Below the pieces are notes generated by a model. The model had not been told where the DNA came from, searched no databases, and saw only the letters and a list, made by a program, of their open reading frames with translations. From Choricystis sp. odSpoLacu1 (Eukaryota; Chlorophyta; Trebouxiophyceae): a stretch of DNA of 64,000 nt. The stretch is from contig OY253649.1 of assembly GCA_958009055.1 (NCBI GenBank), forward strand, positions 62,001-126,000, written 5' to 3'. Shown piece after piece: positions 1-21,929 of the stretch (positions are counted from its first letter, which is position 1; the number at the start of each line of letters is the position of its first letter). Position numbers and translations under genes: made by a program.

Positions 1-1
1 C

Positions 2-1258
<1,257 letters not shown>

Positions 1259-1620
1259 ATGTGAGTGTTGAGTTGAGTGGATTGGCTGTGTGTGTGTGTG
1301 TGGCGGGGGTGACGGCTCCGTTCCCAACAGGGCGGCCCTGCCTCGCCCCCCGCACTTTGTCCCTGCCTCTTTTTTTTTCACCCACCGACGACACGTGTTG
1401 GCGCGCACCCCCTTTTCTGTGCCCTTCCCCACCTCCTCCCTTGTCTGGGGAGAGCGAGTGAGAGCGAGAGAGTGTGGATCCCCATCCCGACACCACCAAC
1501 AAAAAGTGCGATCGGCAGGCGGCTGCCTTGCCGCCTCGGGGAGACGGGAGAGCGGGTGGTTCGGAGCAGCAGCCTCTTGTGCGCAGCCTCCCTTCTTCCC
1601 CCCCTTCCTTCCCTCCAACC

Positions 1621-1625
1621 TGTAA
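1621..1625 (+). terminator. TGTAA poly(A) signal of THI4
   Basis: TGTAA is the usual polyadenylation signal of chlorophyte nuclear genes. It lies about 360 bases after the THI4 stop and recurs at the same place in every unit. The match is short, so the call depends on context. Confidence 0.5.
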
Positions 1626-1841
1626 AACACACACACGGGGCGCTTGGACTCGGGTCGCTTTGTCCGCACACAAAAAAAGAGAAGGGGGCGGTGAGGTGTG
1701 TCGAAGTGTCGTGCTCTCTCGTGTTTTTTTTTTTTTATCTTACCACACACCCCCGCAGAAAACCCAAACCTCTCGCTCTCCCCCCAGCCCCACTTTTTTG
1801 TCTCTCAACACACAGCACACACACACACACACCCCTTCCAT

Positions 1842-2272
1842 TCACTTGCGCTGGTCCAGCACGTAGCCCGCCGCCGCCAGCCAGCCCGCGACTTGGAGCA
1901 CGCGCGGCATGAAGAGGCCGAGGACGGGCGCGTGGGAGGCAGCCTCCAGGATCAACGACCCCACCCCCACCACGATCAACACCGAGTTGAGGGGCAGCTT
2001 GGGCAGGCCGTCGGGGCCGGGCTTCCACCCCGCGCCCGAGGAGCCAGAGTTGGTCCAGTCCACCACGTTGAGCGCGGTCGGCACGATGCGCGTGAAAGGG
2101 ACGCGCACCGCCCCCCTCGCGTCCGCCGCTTTCTCGGCGTTGAGCACGGTGCCCTTGGGGGCGAGAGTCGAGGGGTCGACGGCGGGGGAGGAGAGGATCA
2201 GGGACATCATGTATGCGACGCCCGCGGCCGCGCCCGCGGGTTCGGCGGCGAGGGAGAAGAGGACGTTGAGGC
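1842..2272 (-). pseudogene. Exon 2 fragment of plastid membrane protein gene, unit 1
   Basis: Acceptor TTCAG precedes 2272 and a TGA stop ends at 1842. The 143-codon exon matches exon 2 of the intact gene at 36654-37777, but exon 1 is replaced by the next unit (junction 2563/2564). The fragment keeps a splice acceptor but has no start codon of its own. Confidence 0.85.
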
Positions 2273-2777
2273 CTGAAGTGAGGTGTGGTGGTGTGTGTGA
2301 GTGTTGTGTGTGTCGTGTGTTGTGTGTGGGGGGAGGCGCGTGTGTGTTTGGGGGTGCGGATAAGGGAGAGGCGACGCTTGCGCTGGTCTGGCGACGAAAC
2401 CGGCTCGCGCGGCTTTACCCGTTAGCTTTGTGCCCCCCTCCCGCACCGAGCCGCCGTCCGCCACGCCCACACGCCCCCCACTGCAACGTCAGCATGCCCA
2501 ATCCCCCTAACGGGGGCGACAGCGGGAGCGCAGAGGGTCAGCGCGAGCCCTGGTGCCGCCCCCCAGGGTGTGGAGGATCAGGGCGTGGAGGGTGCGTGTT
2601 GGCGTCCGAATCGTGCCGTGCTCGAAAAAGAAAAAGAAAAAAAAACAACGCCGCCCGCCGGGAACACAAAGCCGCGCGTCTGTCCCCCACTCCATCAGCA
2701 CCGACGTGCCACAGACCACAGCCTCACGTGTGGCAAAGAAACAGGCGCGCAGCCGCCCCCTCCTCCATCCAACTCAC

Positions 2778-2914
2778 CACTCGCGCAGCGGCAGCCGCGC
2801 CGTCACCGCCAACCAGTTCCGGTGCACCTCAAAGTCGGTGCACCGGTAGGCGGGCACCAGGGCCAGCTTGAGGCCGGTGGCGGCGAGGGCGAGGCGGGCG
2901 GCGGTGGACGCCAT
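2778..2914 (-). pseudogene. ALG8: ALG8 exon 1 fragment, unit 2
   Basis: Minus-strand ATG at 2914; 45 codons plus two bases, ending at donor GTGAGT (2777). The peptide contains [20 protein letters not shown], matching the N-terminus of the dolichyl-P-Glc alpha-1,3-glucosyltransferase ALG8 of ER N-glycan assembly; ALG6 differs in this motif. The unit ends 214 bases later at the junction (2563/2564), before any recognisable second exon, so the remaining several hundred residues are missing. A full ALG8 is expected left of the array. Confidence 0.85.
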
Positions 2915-2931
2915 TTGGGACGTGCGAAAAC

Positions 2932-2968
2932 GAACGTTGGTTTTTGGTCGGACCAAAACCCAACGTTC
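2932..2968. promoter_or_regulatory. 37-bp near-perfect palindrome in the ALG8/THI4 bidirectional promoter
   Basis: Arms GAACGTTGG and CCAACGTTC enclose TTTTTGGTC/GACCAAAAC. The 37 bases read the same on both strands except at one mismatched pair and the central base. The site lies 18 bases upstream of the ALG8 ATG and about 440 bases upstream of the THI4 ATG. It is repeated exactly at 6467, 10002, 13537, 17074, 20066, 23603, 27139, 30674 and 34209. It could be an operator for a dimeric factor or a hairpin in the 5' UTR; no known factor is assigned. Confidence 0.75.
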
Positions 2969-3296
2969 TTGCAATCCAACACAAACTCGTTTTCCTTTTT
3001 TCACCACCCTCCCCTCGCCTCCACCTTCCAACACAACAACCCGTTCGGTGAGTCCCCCCTTTCATTGCACCACGTTCAGCTGCTGCATCCACATGCATCC
3101 AGGGGGCGGGCGCCGGCGCCTGTGGCGCGCCAGCGGGTGTGCCCTCCTGCCCCCAAGCTGCGCCCGGTCTGCCCCCCCGACGAACCGCGGCATGCCGCCC
3201 CTTTTTGGCCCATATCCAGCGCATCCGCCTCCCCCGCCCCTCCCCACCCCCCCACGCGGCCGTCCAGTCAGCCACCGCGTGTGGTCAGGGGGGTAG

Positions 3297-4793
<1,497 letters not shown>

Positions 4794-5376
4794 ATGTGAG
4801 TGTTGAGTTGAGTGGATTGGCTGTGTGTGTGTGTGTGGCGGGGGTGACGGCTCCGTTCCCAACAGGGCGGCCCTGCCTCGCCCCCCGCACTTTGTCCCTG
4901 CCTCTTTTTTTTTCACCCACCGACGACACGTGTTGGCGCGCACCCCCTTTTCTGTGCCCTTCCCCACCTCCTCCCTTGTCTGGGGAGAGCGAGTGAGAGC
5001 GAGAGAGTGTGGATCCCCATCCCGACACCACCAACAAAAAGTGCGATCGGCAGGCGGCTGCCTTGCCGCCTCGGGGAGACGGGAGAGCGGGTGGTTCGGA
5101 GCAGCAGCCTCTTGTGCGCAGCCTCCCTTCTTCCCCCCCTTCCTTCCCTCCAACCTGTAAAACACACACACGGGGCGCTTGGACTCGGGTCGCTTTGTCC
5201 GCACACAAAAAAAGAGAAGGGGGCGGTGAGGTGTGTCGAAGTGTCGTGCTCTCTCGTGTTTTTTTTTTTTTATCTTACCACACACCCCCGCAGAAAACCC
5301 AAACCTCTCGCTCTCCCCCCAGCCCCACTTTTTTGTCTCTCAACACACAGCACACACACACACACACCCCTTCCAT

Positions 5377-5807
5377 TCACTTGCGCTGGTCCAGCACGTA
5401 GCCCGCCGCCGCCAGCCAGCCCGCGACTTGGAGCACGCGCGGCATGAAGAGGCCGAGGACGGGCGCGTGGGAGGCAGCCTCCAGGATCAACGACCCCACC
5501 CCCACCACGATCAACACCGAGTTGAGGGGCAGCTTGGGCAGGCCGTCGGGGCCGGGCTTCCACCCCGCGCCCGAGGAGCCAGAGTTGGTCCAGTCCACCA
5601 CGTTGAGCGCGGTCGGCACGATGCGCGTGAAAGGGACGCGCACCGCCCCCCTCGCGTCCGCCGCTTTCTCGGCGTTGAGCACGGTGCCCTTGGGGGCGAG
5701 AGTCGAGGGGTCGACGGCGGGGGAGGAGAGGATCAGGGACATCATGTATGCGACGCCCGCGGCCGCGCCCGCGGGTTCGGCGGCGAGGGAGAAGAGGACG
5801 TTGAGGC
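5377..5807 (-). pseudogene. Exon 2 fragment of plastid membrane protein gene, unit 2
   Basis: Same truncated exon; the variable base in the adjoining intron is T (5887). Confidence 0.84.
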
Positions 5808-6312
5808 CTGAAGTGAGGTGTGGTGGTGTGTGTGAGTGTTGTGTGTGTCGTGTGTTGTGTGTGGGGGGAGGCGCGTGTGTGTTTGGTGGTGCGGATAAGG
5901 GAGAGGCGACGCTTGCGCTGGTCTGGCGACGAAACCGGCTCGCGCGGCTTTACCCGTTAGCTTTGTGCCCCCCTCCCGCACCGAGCCGCCGTCCGCCACG
6001 CCCACACGCCCCCCACTGCAACGTCAGCATGCCCAATCCCCCTAACGGGGGCGACAGCGGGAGCGCAGAGGGTCAGCGCGAGCCCTGGTGCCGCCCCCCA
6101 GGGTGTGGAGGATCAGGGCGTGGAGGGTGCGTGTTGGCGTCCGAATCGTGCCGTGCTCGAAAAAGAAAAAGAAAAAAAAACAACGCCGCCCGCCGGGAAC
6201 ACAAAGCCGCGCGTCTGTCCCCCACTCCATCAGCACCGACGTGCCACAGACCACAGCCTCACGTGTGGCAAAGAAACAGGCGCGCAGCCGCCCCCTCCTC
6301 CATCCAACTCAC

Positions 6313-6449
6313 CACTCGCGCAGCGGCAGCCGCGCCGTCACCGCCAACCAGTTCCGGTGCACCTCAAAGTCGGTGCACCGGTAGGCGGGCACCAGGGCCA
6401 GCTTGAGGCCGGTGGCGGCGAGGGCGAGGCGGGCGGCGGTGGACGCCAT
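6313..6449 (-). pseudogene. ALG8: ALG8 exon 1 fragment, unit 3
   Basis: Identical exon 1 remnant, cut off by the junction at 6098. The variable base downstream is C (6130). Confidence 0.85.
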
Positions 6450-6831
6450 TTGGGACGTGCGAAAACGAACGTTGGTTTTTGGTCGGACCAAAACCCAACG
6501 TTCTTGCAATCCAACACAAACTCGTTTTCCTTTTTTCACCACCCTCCCCTCGCCTCCACCTTCCAACACAACAACCCGTTCGGTGAGTCCCCCCTTTCAT
6601 TGCACCACGTTCAGCTGCTGCATCCACATGCATCCAGGGGGCGGGCGCCGGCGCCTGTGGCGCGCCAGCGGGTGTGCCCTCCTGCCCCCAAGCTGCGCCC
6701 GGTCTGCCCCCCCGACGAACCGCGGCATGCCGCCCCTTTTTGGCCCATATCCAGCGCATCCGCCTCCCCCGCCCCTCCCCACCCCCCCACGCGGCCGTCC
6801 AGTCAGCCACCGCGTGTGGTCAGGGGGGTAG

Positions 6832-8328
<1,497 letters not shown>

Positions 8329-8911
8329 ATGTGAGTGTTGAGTTGAGTGGATTGGCTGTGTGTGTGTGTGTGGCGGGGGTGACGGCTCCGTTCCCAACAG
8401 GGCGGCCCTGCCTCGCCCCCCGCACTTTGTCCCTGCCTCTTTTTTTTTCACCCACCGACGACACGTGTTGGCGCGCACCCCCTTTTCTGTGCCCTTCCCC
8501 ACCTCCTCCCTTGTCTGGGGAGAGCGAGTGAGAGCGAGAGAGTGTGGATCCCCATCCCGACACCACCAACAAAAAGTGCGATCGGCAGGCGGCTGCCTTG
8601 CCGCCTCGGGGAGACGGGAGAGCGGGTGGTTCGGAGCAGCAGCCTCTTGTGCGCAGCCTCCCTTCTTCCCCCCCTTCCTTCCCTCCAACCTGTAAAACAC
8701 ACACACGGGGCGCTTGGACTCGGGTCGCTTTGTCCGCACACAAAAAAAGAGAAGGGGGCGGTGAGGTGTGTCGAAGTGTCGTGCTCTCTCGTGTTTTTTT
8801 TTTTTTATCTTACCACACACCCCCGCAGAAAACCCAAACCTCTCGCTCTCCCCCCAGCCCCACTTTTTTGTCTCTCAACACACAGCACACACACACACAC
8901 ACCCCTTCCAT

Positions 8912-9342
8912 TCACTTGCGCTGGTCCAGCACGTAGCCCGCCGCCGCCAGCCAGCCCGCGACTTGGAGCACGCGCGGCATGAAGAGGCCGAGGACGGGCG
9001 CGTGGGAGGCAGCCTCCAGGATCAACGACCCCACCCCCACCACGATCAACACCGAGTTGAGGGGCAGCTTGGGCAGGCCGTCGGGGCCGGGCTTCCACCC
9101 CGCGCCCGAGGAGCCAGAGTTGGTCCAGTCCACCACGTTGAGCGCGGTCGGCACGATGCGCGTGAAAGGGACGCGCACCGCCCCCCTCGCGTCCGCCGCT
9201 TTCTCGGCGTTGAGCACGGTGCCCTTGGGGGCGAGAGTCGAGGGGTCGACGGCGGGGGAGGAGAGGATCAGGGACATCATGTATGCGACGCCCGCGGCCG
9301 CGCCCGCGGGTTCGGCGGCGAGGGAGAAGAGGACGTTGAGGC
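8912..9342 (-). pseudogene. Exon 2 fragment of plastid membrane protein gene, unit 3
   Basis: Same truncated exon; variable base T (9422). Confidence 0.84.
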
Positions 9343-9847
9343 CTGAAGTGAGGTGTGGTGGTGTGTGTGAGTGTTGTGTGTGTCGTGTGTTGTGTGTGGG
9401 GGGAGGCGCGTGTGTGTTTGGTGGTGCGGATAAGGGAGAGGCGACGCTTGCGCTGGTCTGGCGACGAAACCGGCTCGCGCGGCTTTACCCGTTAGCTTTG
9501 TGCCCCCCTCCCGCACCGAGCCGCCGTCCGCCACGCCCACACGCCCCCCACTGCAACGTCAGCATGCCCAATCCCCCTAACGGGGGCGACAGCGGGAGCG
9601 CAGAGGGTCAGCGCGAGCCCTGGTGCCGCCCCCCAGGGTGTGGAGGATCAGGGCGTGGAGGGTGTGTGTTGGCGTCCGAATCGTGCCGTGCTCGAAAAAG
9701 AAAAAGAAAAAAAAACAACGCCGCCCGCCGGGAACACAAAGCCGCGCGTCTGTCCCCCACTCCATCAGCACCGACGTGCCACAGACCACAGCCTCACGTG
9801 TGGCAAAGAAACAGGCGCGCAGCCGCCCCCTCCTCCATCCAACTCAC

Positions 9848-9984
9848 CACTCGCGCAGCGGCAGCCGCGCCGTCACCGCCAACCAGTTCCGGTGCACCTC
9901 AAAGTCGGTGCACCGGTAGGCGGGCACCAGGGCCAGCTTGAGGCCGGTGGCGGCGAGGGCGAGGCGGGCGGCGGTGGACGCCAT
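9848..9984 (-). pseudogene. ALG8: ALG8 exon 1 fragment, unit 4
   Basis: Exon 1 remnant cut at 9633; the variable base in the following intron is T (9665). Confidence 0.85.
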
Positions 9985-10366
9985 TTGGGACGTGCGAAAA
10001 CGAACGTTGGTTTTTGGTCGGACCAAAACCCAACGTTCTTGCAATCCAACACAAACTCGTTTTCCTTTTTTCACCACCCTCCCCTCGCCTCCACCTTCCA
10101 ACACAACAACCCGTTCGGTGAGTCCCCCCTTTCATTGCACCACGTTCAGCTGCTGCATCCACATGCATCCAGGGGGCGGGCGCCGGCGCCTGTGGCGCGC
10201 CAGCGGGTGTGCCCTCCTGCCCCCAAGCTGCGCCCGGTCTGCCCCCCCGACGAACCGCGGCATGCCGCCCCTTTTTGGCCCATATCCAGCGCATCCGCCT
10301 CCCCCGCCCCTCCCCACCCCCCCACGCGGCCGTCCAGTCAGCCACCGCGTGTGGTCAGGGGGGTAG

Positions 10367-11863
<1,497 letters not shown>

Positions 11864-12446
11864 ATGTGAGTGTTGAGTTGAGTGGATTGGCTGTGTGTGT
11901 GTGTGTGGCGGGGGTGACGGCTCCGTTCCCAACAGGGCGGCCCTGCCTCGCCCCCCGCACTTTGTCCCTGCCTCTTTTTTTTTCACCCACCGACGACACG
12001 TGTTGGCGCGCACCCCCTTTTCTGTGCCCTTCCCCACCTCCTCCCTTGTCTGGGGAGAGCGAGTGAGAGCGAGAGAGTGTGGATCCCCATCCCGACACCA
12101 CCAACAAAAAGTGCGATCGGCAGGCGGCTGCCTTGCCGCCTCGGGGAGACGGGAGAGCGGGTGGTTCGGAGCAGCAGCCTCTTGTGCGCAGCCTCCCTTC
12201 TTCCCCCCCTTCCTTCCCTCCAACCTGTAAAACACACACACGGGGCGCTTGGACTCGGGTCGCTTTGTCCGCACACAAAAAAAGAGAAGGGGGCGGTGAG
12301 GTGTGTCGAAGTGTCGTGCTCTCTCGTGTTTTTTTTTTTTTATCTTACCACACACCCCCGCAGAAAACCCAAACCTCTCGCTCTCCCCCCAGCCCCACTT
12401 TTTTGTCTCTCAACACACAGCACACACACACACACACCCCTTCCAT

Positions 12447-12877
12447 TCACTTGCGCTGGTCCAGCACGTAGCCCGCCGCCGCCAGCCAGCCCGCGACTTG
12501 GAGCACGCGCGGCATGAAGAGGCCGAGGACGGGCGCGTGGGAGGCAGCCTCCAGGATCAACGACCCCACCCCCACCACGATCAACACCGAGTTGAGGGGC
12601 AGCTTGGGCAGGCCGTCGGGGCCGGGCTTCCACCCCGCGCCCGAGGAGCCAGAGTTGGTCCAGTCCACCACGTTGAGCGCGGTCGGCACGATGCGCGTGA
12701 AAGGGACGCGCACCGCCCCCCTCGCGTCCGCCGCTTTCTCGGCGTTGAGCACGGTGCCCTTGGGGGCGAGAGTCGAGGGGTCGACGGCGGGGGAGGAGAG
12801 GATCAGGGACATCATGTATGCGACGCCCGCGGCCGCGCCCGCGGGTTCGGCGGCGAGGGAGAAGAGGACGTTGAGGC
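12447..12877 (-). pseudogene. Exon 2 fragment of plastid membrane protein gene, unit 4
   Basis: Same truncated exon; variable base G (12957). Confidence 0.84.
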
Positions 12878-13382
12878 CTGAAGTGAGGTGTGGTGGTGTG
12901 TGTGAGTGTTGTGTGTGTCGTGTGTTGTGTGTGGGGGGAGGCGCGTGTGTGTTTGGGGGTGCGGATAAGGGAGAGGCGACGCTTGCGCTGGTCTGGCGAC
13001 GAAACCGGCTCGCGCGGCTTTACCCGTTAGCTTTGTGCCCCCCTCCCGCACCGAGCCGCCGTCCGCCACGCCCACACGCCCCCCACTGCAACGTCAGCAT
13101 GCCCAATCCCCCTAACGGGGGCGACAGCGGGAGCGCAGAGGGTCAGCGCGAGCCCTGGTGCCGCCCCCCAGGGTGTGGAGGATCAGGGCGTGGAGGGTGT
13201 GTGTTGGCGTCCGAATCGTGCCGTGCTCGAAAAAGAAAAAGAAAAAAAAACAACGCCGCCCGCCGGGAACACAAAGCCGCGCGTCTGTCCCCCACTCCAT
13301 CAGCACCGACGTGCCACAGACCACAGCCTCACGTGTGGCAAAGAAACAGGCGCGCAGCCGCCCCCTCCTCCATCCAACTCAC

Positions 13383-13519
13383 CACTCGCGCAGCGGCAGC
13401 CGCGCCGTCACCGCCAACCAGTTCCGGTGCACCTCAAAGTCGGTGCACCGGTAGGCGGGCACCAGGGCCAGCTTGAGGCCGGTGGCGGCGAGGGCGAGGC
13501 GGGCGGCGGTGGACGCCAT
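13383..13519 (-). pseudogene. ALG8: ALG8 exon 1 fragment, unit 5
   Basis: Exon 1 remnant cut at 13168; variable base T (13200). Confidence 0.85.
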
Positions 13520-13901
13520 TTGGGACGTGCGAAAACGAACGTTGGTTTTTGGTCGGACCAAAACCCAACGTTCTTGCAATCCAACACAAACTCGTTTTCC
13601 TTTTTTCACCACCCTCCCCTCGCCTCCACCTTCCAACACAACAACCCGTTCGGTGAGTCCCCCCTTTCATTGCACCACGTTCAGCTGCTGCATCCACATG
13701 CATCCAGGGGGCGGGCGCCGGCGCCTGTGGCGCGCCAGCGGGTGTGCCCTCCTGCCCCCAAGCTGCGCCCGGTCTGCCCCCCCGACGAACCGCGGCATGC
13801 CGCCCCTTTTTGGCCCATATCCAGCGCATCCGCCTCCCCCGCCCCTCCCCACCCCCCCACGCGGCCGTCCAGTCAGCCACCGCGTGTGGTCAGGGGGGTA
13901 G

Positions 13902-15398
<1,497 letters not shown>

Positions 15399-15982
15399 AT
15401 GTGAGTGTTGAGTTGAGTGGATTGGCTGTGTGTGTGTGTGTGGCGGGGGTGACGGCTCCGTTCCCAACAGGGCGGCCCTGCCTCGCCCCCCGCACTTTGT
15501 CCCTGCCTCTTTTTTTTTCACCCACCGACGACACGTGTTGGCGCGCACCCCCTTTTCTGTGCCCTTCCCCACCTCCTCCCTTGTCTGGGGAGAGCGAGTG
15601 AGAGCGAGAGAGTGTGGATCCCCATCCCGACACCACCAACAAAAAGTGCGATCGGCAGGCGGCTGCCTTGCCGCCTCGGGGAGACGGGAGAGCGGGTGGT
15701 TCGGAGCAGCAGCCTCTTGTGCGCAGCCTCCCTTCTTCCCCCCCTTCCTTCCCTCCAACCTGTAAAACACACACACGGGGCGCTTGGACTCGGGTCGCTT
15801 TGTCCGCACACAAAAAAAGAGAAGGGGGCGGTGAGGTGTGTCGAAGTGTCGTGCTCTCTCGTGTTTTTTTTTTTTTATCTTACCACACACCCCCGCAGAA
15901 AACCCAAACCTCTCGCTCTCTCCCCCAGCCCCACTTTTTTGTCTCTCAACACACAGCACACACACACACACACCCCTTCCAT

Positions 15983-16413
15983 TCACTTGCGCTGGTCCAG
16001 CACGTAGCCCGCCGCCGCCAGCCAGCCCGCGACTTGGAGCACGCGCGGCATGAAGAGGCCGAGGACGGGCGCGTGGGAGGCAGCCTCCAGGATCAACGAC
16101 CCCACCCCCACCACGATCAACACCGAGTTGAGGGGCAGCTTGGGCAGGCCGTCGGGGCCGGGCTTCCACCCCGCGCCCGAGGAGCCAGAGTTGGTCCAGT
16201 CCACCACGTTGAGCGCGGTCGGCACGATGCGCGTGAAAGGGACGCGCACCGCCCCCCTCGCGTCCGCCGCTTTCTCGGCGTTGAGCACGGTGCCCTTGGG
16301 GGCGAGAGTCGAGGGGTCGACGGCGGGGGAGGAGAGGATCAGGGACATCATGTATGCGACGCCCGCGGCCGCGCCCGCGGGTTCGGCGGCGAGGGAGAAG
16401 AGGACGTTGAGGC
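15983..16413 (-). pseudogene. Exon 2 fragment of plastid membrane protein gene, unit 5
   Basis: Same truncated exon with variable base G. Extra bases lie downstream of its stop (near 15921) and in the adjoining intron (near 16481), the first of the indels flanking the gap. Confidence 0.83.
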
Positions 16414-16919
16414 CTGAAGTGAGGTGTGGTGGTGTGTGTGAGTGTTGTGTGTGTCGTGTGTTGTGTGTGGGGGGAGGCGCCGTGTGTGTTTGGGGGTGCG
16501 GATAAGGGAGAGGCGACGCTTGCGCTGGTCTGGCGACGAAACCGGCTCGCGCGGCTTTACCCGTTAGCTTTGTGCCCCCCTCCCGCACCGAGCCGCCGTC
16601 CGCCACGCCCACACGCCCCCCACTGCAACGTCAGCATGCCCAATCCCCCTAACGGGGGCGACAGCGGGAGCGCAGAGGGTCAGCGCGAGCCCTGGTGCCG
16701 CCCCCCAGGGTGTGGAGGATCAGGGCGTGGAGGGTGCGTGTTGGCGTCCGAATCGTGCCGTGCTCGAAAAAGAAAAAGAAAAAAAAACAACGCCGCCCGC
16801 CGGGAACACAAAGCCGCGCGTCTGTCCCCCACTCCATCAGCACCGACGTGCCACAGACCACAGCCTCACGTGTGGCAAAGAAACAGGCGCGCAGCCGCCC
16901 CCTCCTCCATCCAACTCAC

Positions 16920-17056
16920 CACTCGCGCAGCGGCAGCCGCGCCGTCACCGCCAACCAGTTCCGGTGCACCTCAAAGTCGGTGCACCGGTAGGCGGGCACC
17001 AGGGCCAGCTTGAGGCCGGTGGCGGCGAGGGCGAGGCGGGCGGCGGTGGACGCCAT
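16920..17056 (-). pseudogene. ALG8: ALG8 exon 1 fragment, unit 6
   Basis: Exon 1 remnant cut at 16705; variable base C. The exon itself is free of the indels seen around it. Confidence 0.85.
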
Positions 17057-17438
17057 TTGGGACGTGCGAAAACGAACGTTGGTTTTTGGTCGGACCAAAA
17101 CCCAACGTTCTTGCAATCCAACACAAACTCGTTTTCCTTTTTTCACCACCCTCCCCTCGCCTCCACCTTCCAACACAACAACCCGTTCGGTGAGTCCCCC
17201 CTTTCATTGCACCACGTTCAGCTGCTGCATCCACATGCATCCAGGGGGCGGGCGCCGGCGCCTGTGGCGCGCCAGCGGGTGTGCCCTCCTGCCCCCAAGC
17301 TGCGCCCGGTCTGCCCCCCCGACGAACCGCGGCATGCCGCCCCTTTTTGGCCCATATCCAGCGCATCCGCCTCCCCCGCCCCTCCCCACCCCCCCACGCG
17401 GCCGTCCAGTCAGCCACCGCGTGTGGTCAGGGGGGTAG

Positions 17439-18937
<1,499 letters not shown>

Positions 18938-19521
18938 ATGTGAGTGTTGAGTTGAGTGGATTGGCTGTGTGTGTGTGTGTGGCGGGGGTGACGGCTCCGT
19001 TCCCAACAGGGCGGCCCTGCCTCGCCCCCCGCACTTTGTCCCTGCCTCTTTTTTTTTCACCCACCGACGACACGTGTTGGCGCGCACCCCCTTTTCTGTG
19101 CCCTTCCCCACCTCCTCCCTTGTCTGGGGAGAGCGAGTGAGAGCGAGAGAGTGTGGATCCCCATCCCGACACCACCAACAAAAAGTGCGATCGGCAGGCG
19201 GCTGCCTTGCCGCCTCGGGGAGACGGGAGAGCGGGTGGTTCGGAGCAGCAGCCTCTTGTGCGCAGCCTCCCTTCTTCCCCCCCTTCCTTCCCTCCAACCT
19301 GTAAAACACACACACGGGGCGCTTGGACTCGGGTCGCTTTGTCCGCACACAAAAAAAGAGAAGGGGGCGGTGAGGTGTGTCGAAGTGTCGTGCTCTCTCG
19401 TGTTTTTTTTTTTTTATCTTACCACACACCCCCGCAGAAAACCCAAACCTCTCGCTCTCCCCCCCAGCCCCACTTTTTTGTCTCTCAACACACAGCACAC
19501 ACACACACACACCCCTTCCAT

Positions 19522-19605
19522 TCACTTGCGCTGGTCCAGCACGTAGCCCGCCGCCGCCAGCCAGCCCGCGACTTGGAGCACGCGCGGCATGAAGAGGCCG
19601 AGGAC
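19522..19605 (-). pseudogene. Exon 2 fragment of plastid membrane protein gene, unit 6 (runs into N gap)
   Basis: Only the C-terminal 27 codons and the stop are readable; the rest is in the gap at 19606-19805. Confidence 0.8.
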
Positions 19606-19805
19606 NNNNNNNNNNNNNNNNNNNNNNNNNNNNNNNNNNNNNNNNNNNNNNNNNNNNNNNNNNNNNNNNNNNNNNNNNNNNNNNNNNNNNNNNNNNNNNN
19701 NNNNNNNNNNNNNNNNNNNNNNNNNNNNNNNNNNNNNNNNNNNNNNNNNNNNNNNNNNNNNNNNNNNNNNNNNNNNNNNNNNNNNNNNNNNNNNNNNNNN
19801 NNNNN
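19606..19805. other. Assembly gap (200 N)
   Basis: Exactly 200 N. The THI4 stop-to-stop distance across it is 2992 bases rather than 3535, so if one normal unit spans it the missing sequence is about 740 bases. The gap hides most of a plastid-gene fragment, a unit junction and part of the ALG8 intron. If whole units collapsed here, the copy number is larger. Confidence 0.99.
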
Positions 19806-19911
19806 CCGCGCGTCTGTCCCCCACTCCATCAGCACCGACGTGCCACAGACCACAGCCTCACGTGTGGCAAAGAAACAGGCGCGCAGCCGCCCCCTCCTCC
19901 ATCCAACTCAC

Positions 19912-20048
19912 CACTCGCGCAGCGGCAGCCGCGCCGTCACCGCCAACCAGTTCCGGTGCACCTCAAAGTCGGTGCACCGGTAGGCGGGCACCAGGGCCAG
20001 CTTGAGGCCGGTGGCGGCGAGGGCGAGGCGGGCGGCGGTGGACGCCAT
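19912..20048 (-). pseudogene. ALG8: ALG8 exon 1 fragment, unit 7
   Basis: Exon 1 remnant just right of the N gap; its junction is inside the gap. Confidence 0.82.
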
Positions 20049-20432
20049 TTGGGACGTGCGAAAACGAACGTTGGTTTTTGGTCGGACCAAAACCCAACGT
20101 TCTTGCAATCCAACACAAACTCGTTTTCCTTTTTTCACCACCCTCCCTCGCCTCCACCTTCCAACACAACAACCGTTCGGTGAGTCCCCCCTTTCATTGC
20201 ACCACGTTCAGCTGCTGCATCCACATGCATCCAGGGGGCGGGCGCCGGCGCCTGTGGCGCGCCAGCGGGTGTGCCCTCCTGCCCCCAAGCTGCGCCCGGT
20301 CTGCCCCCCCCGACGAACCGCGGCATGCCGCCCCTTTTTGGCCCATATCCAGCGCATCCGCCTCCCCCGCCCCTCCCCACCCCCCCCACGCGGCCGTCCA
20401 GTCAGCCACCGCGTGCTGGGTCAGGGGGGTAG

Positions 20433-21929
<1,497 letters not shown>

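Noticed and set aside
1459..1475. GTGAGAGCGAG in the THI4 3' region as part of a TPP aptamer
   Set aside because: The conserved CTGAGA and the second aptamer arm are missing; it is simple GA-repeat sequence.
2564..2777. ALG8 exon 2 inside the repeat unit
   Set aside because: No match to the expected WY..TSxWTLDYPPFFA continuation in any minus-strand frame; it looks like intron.
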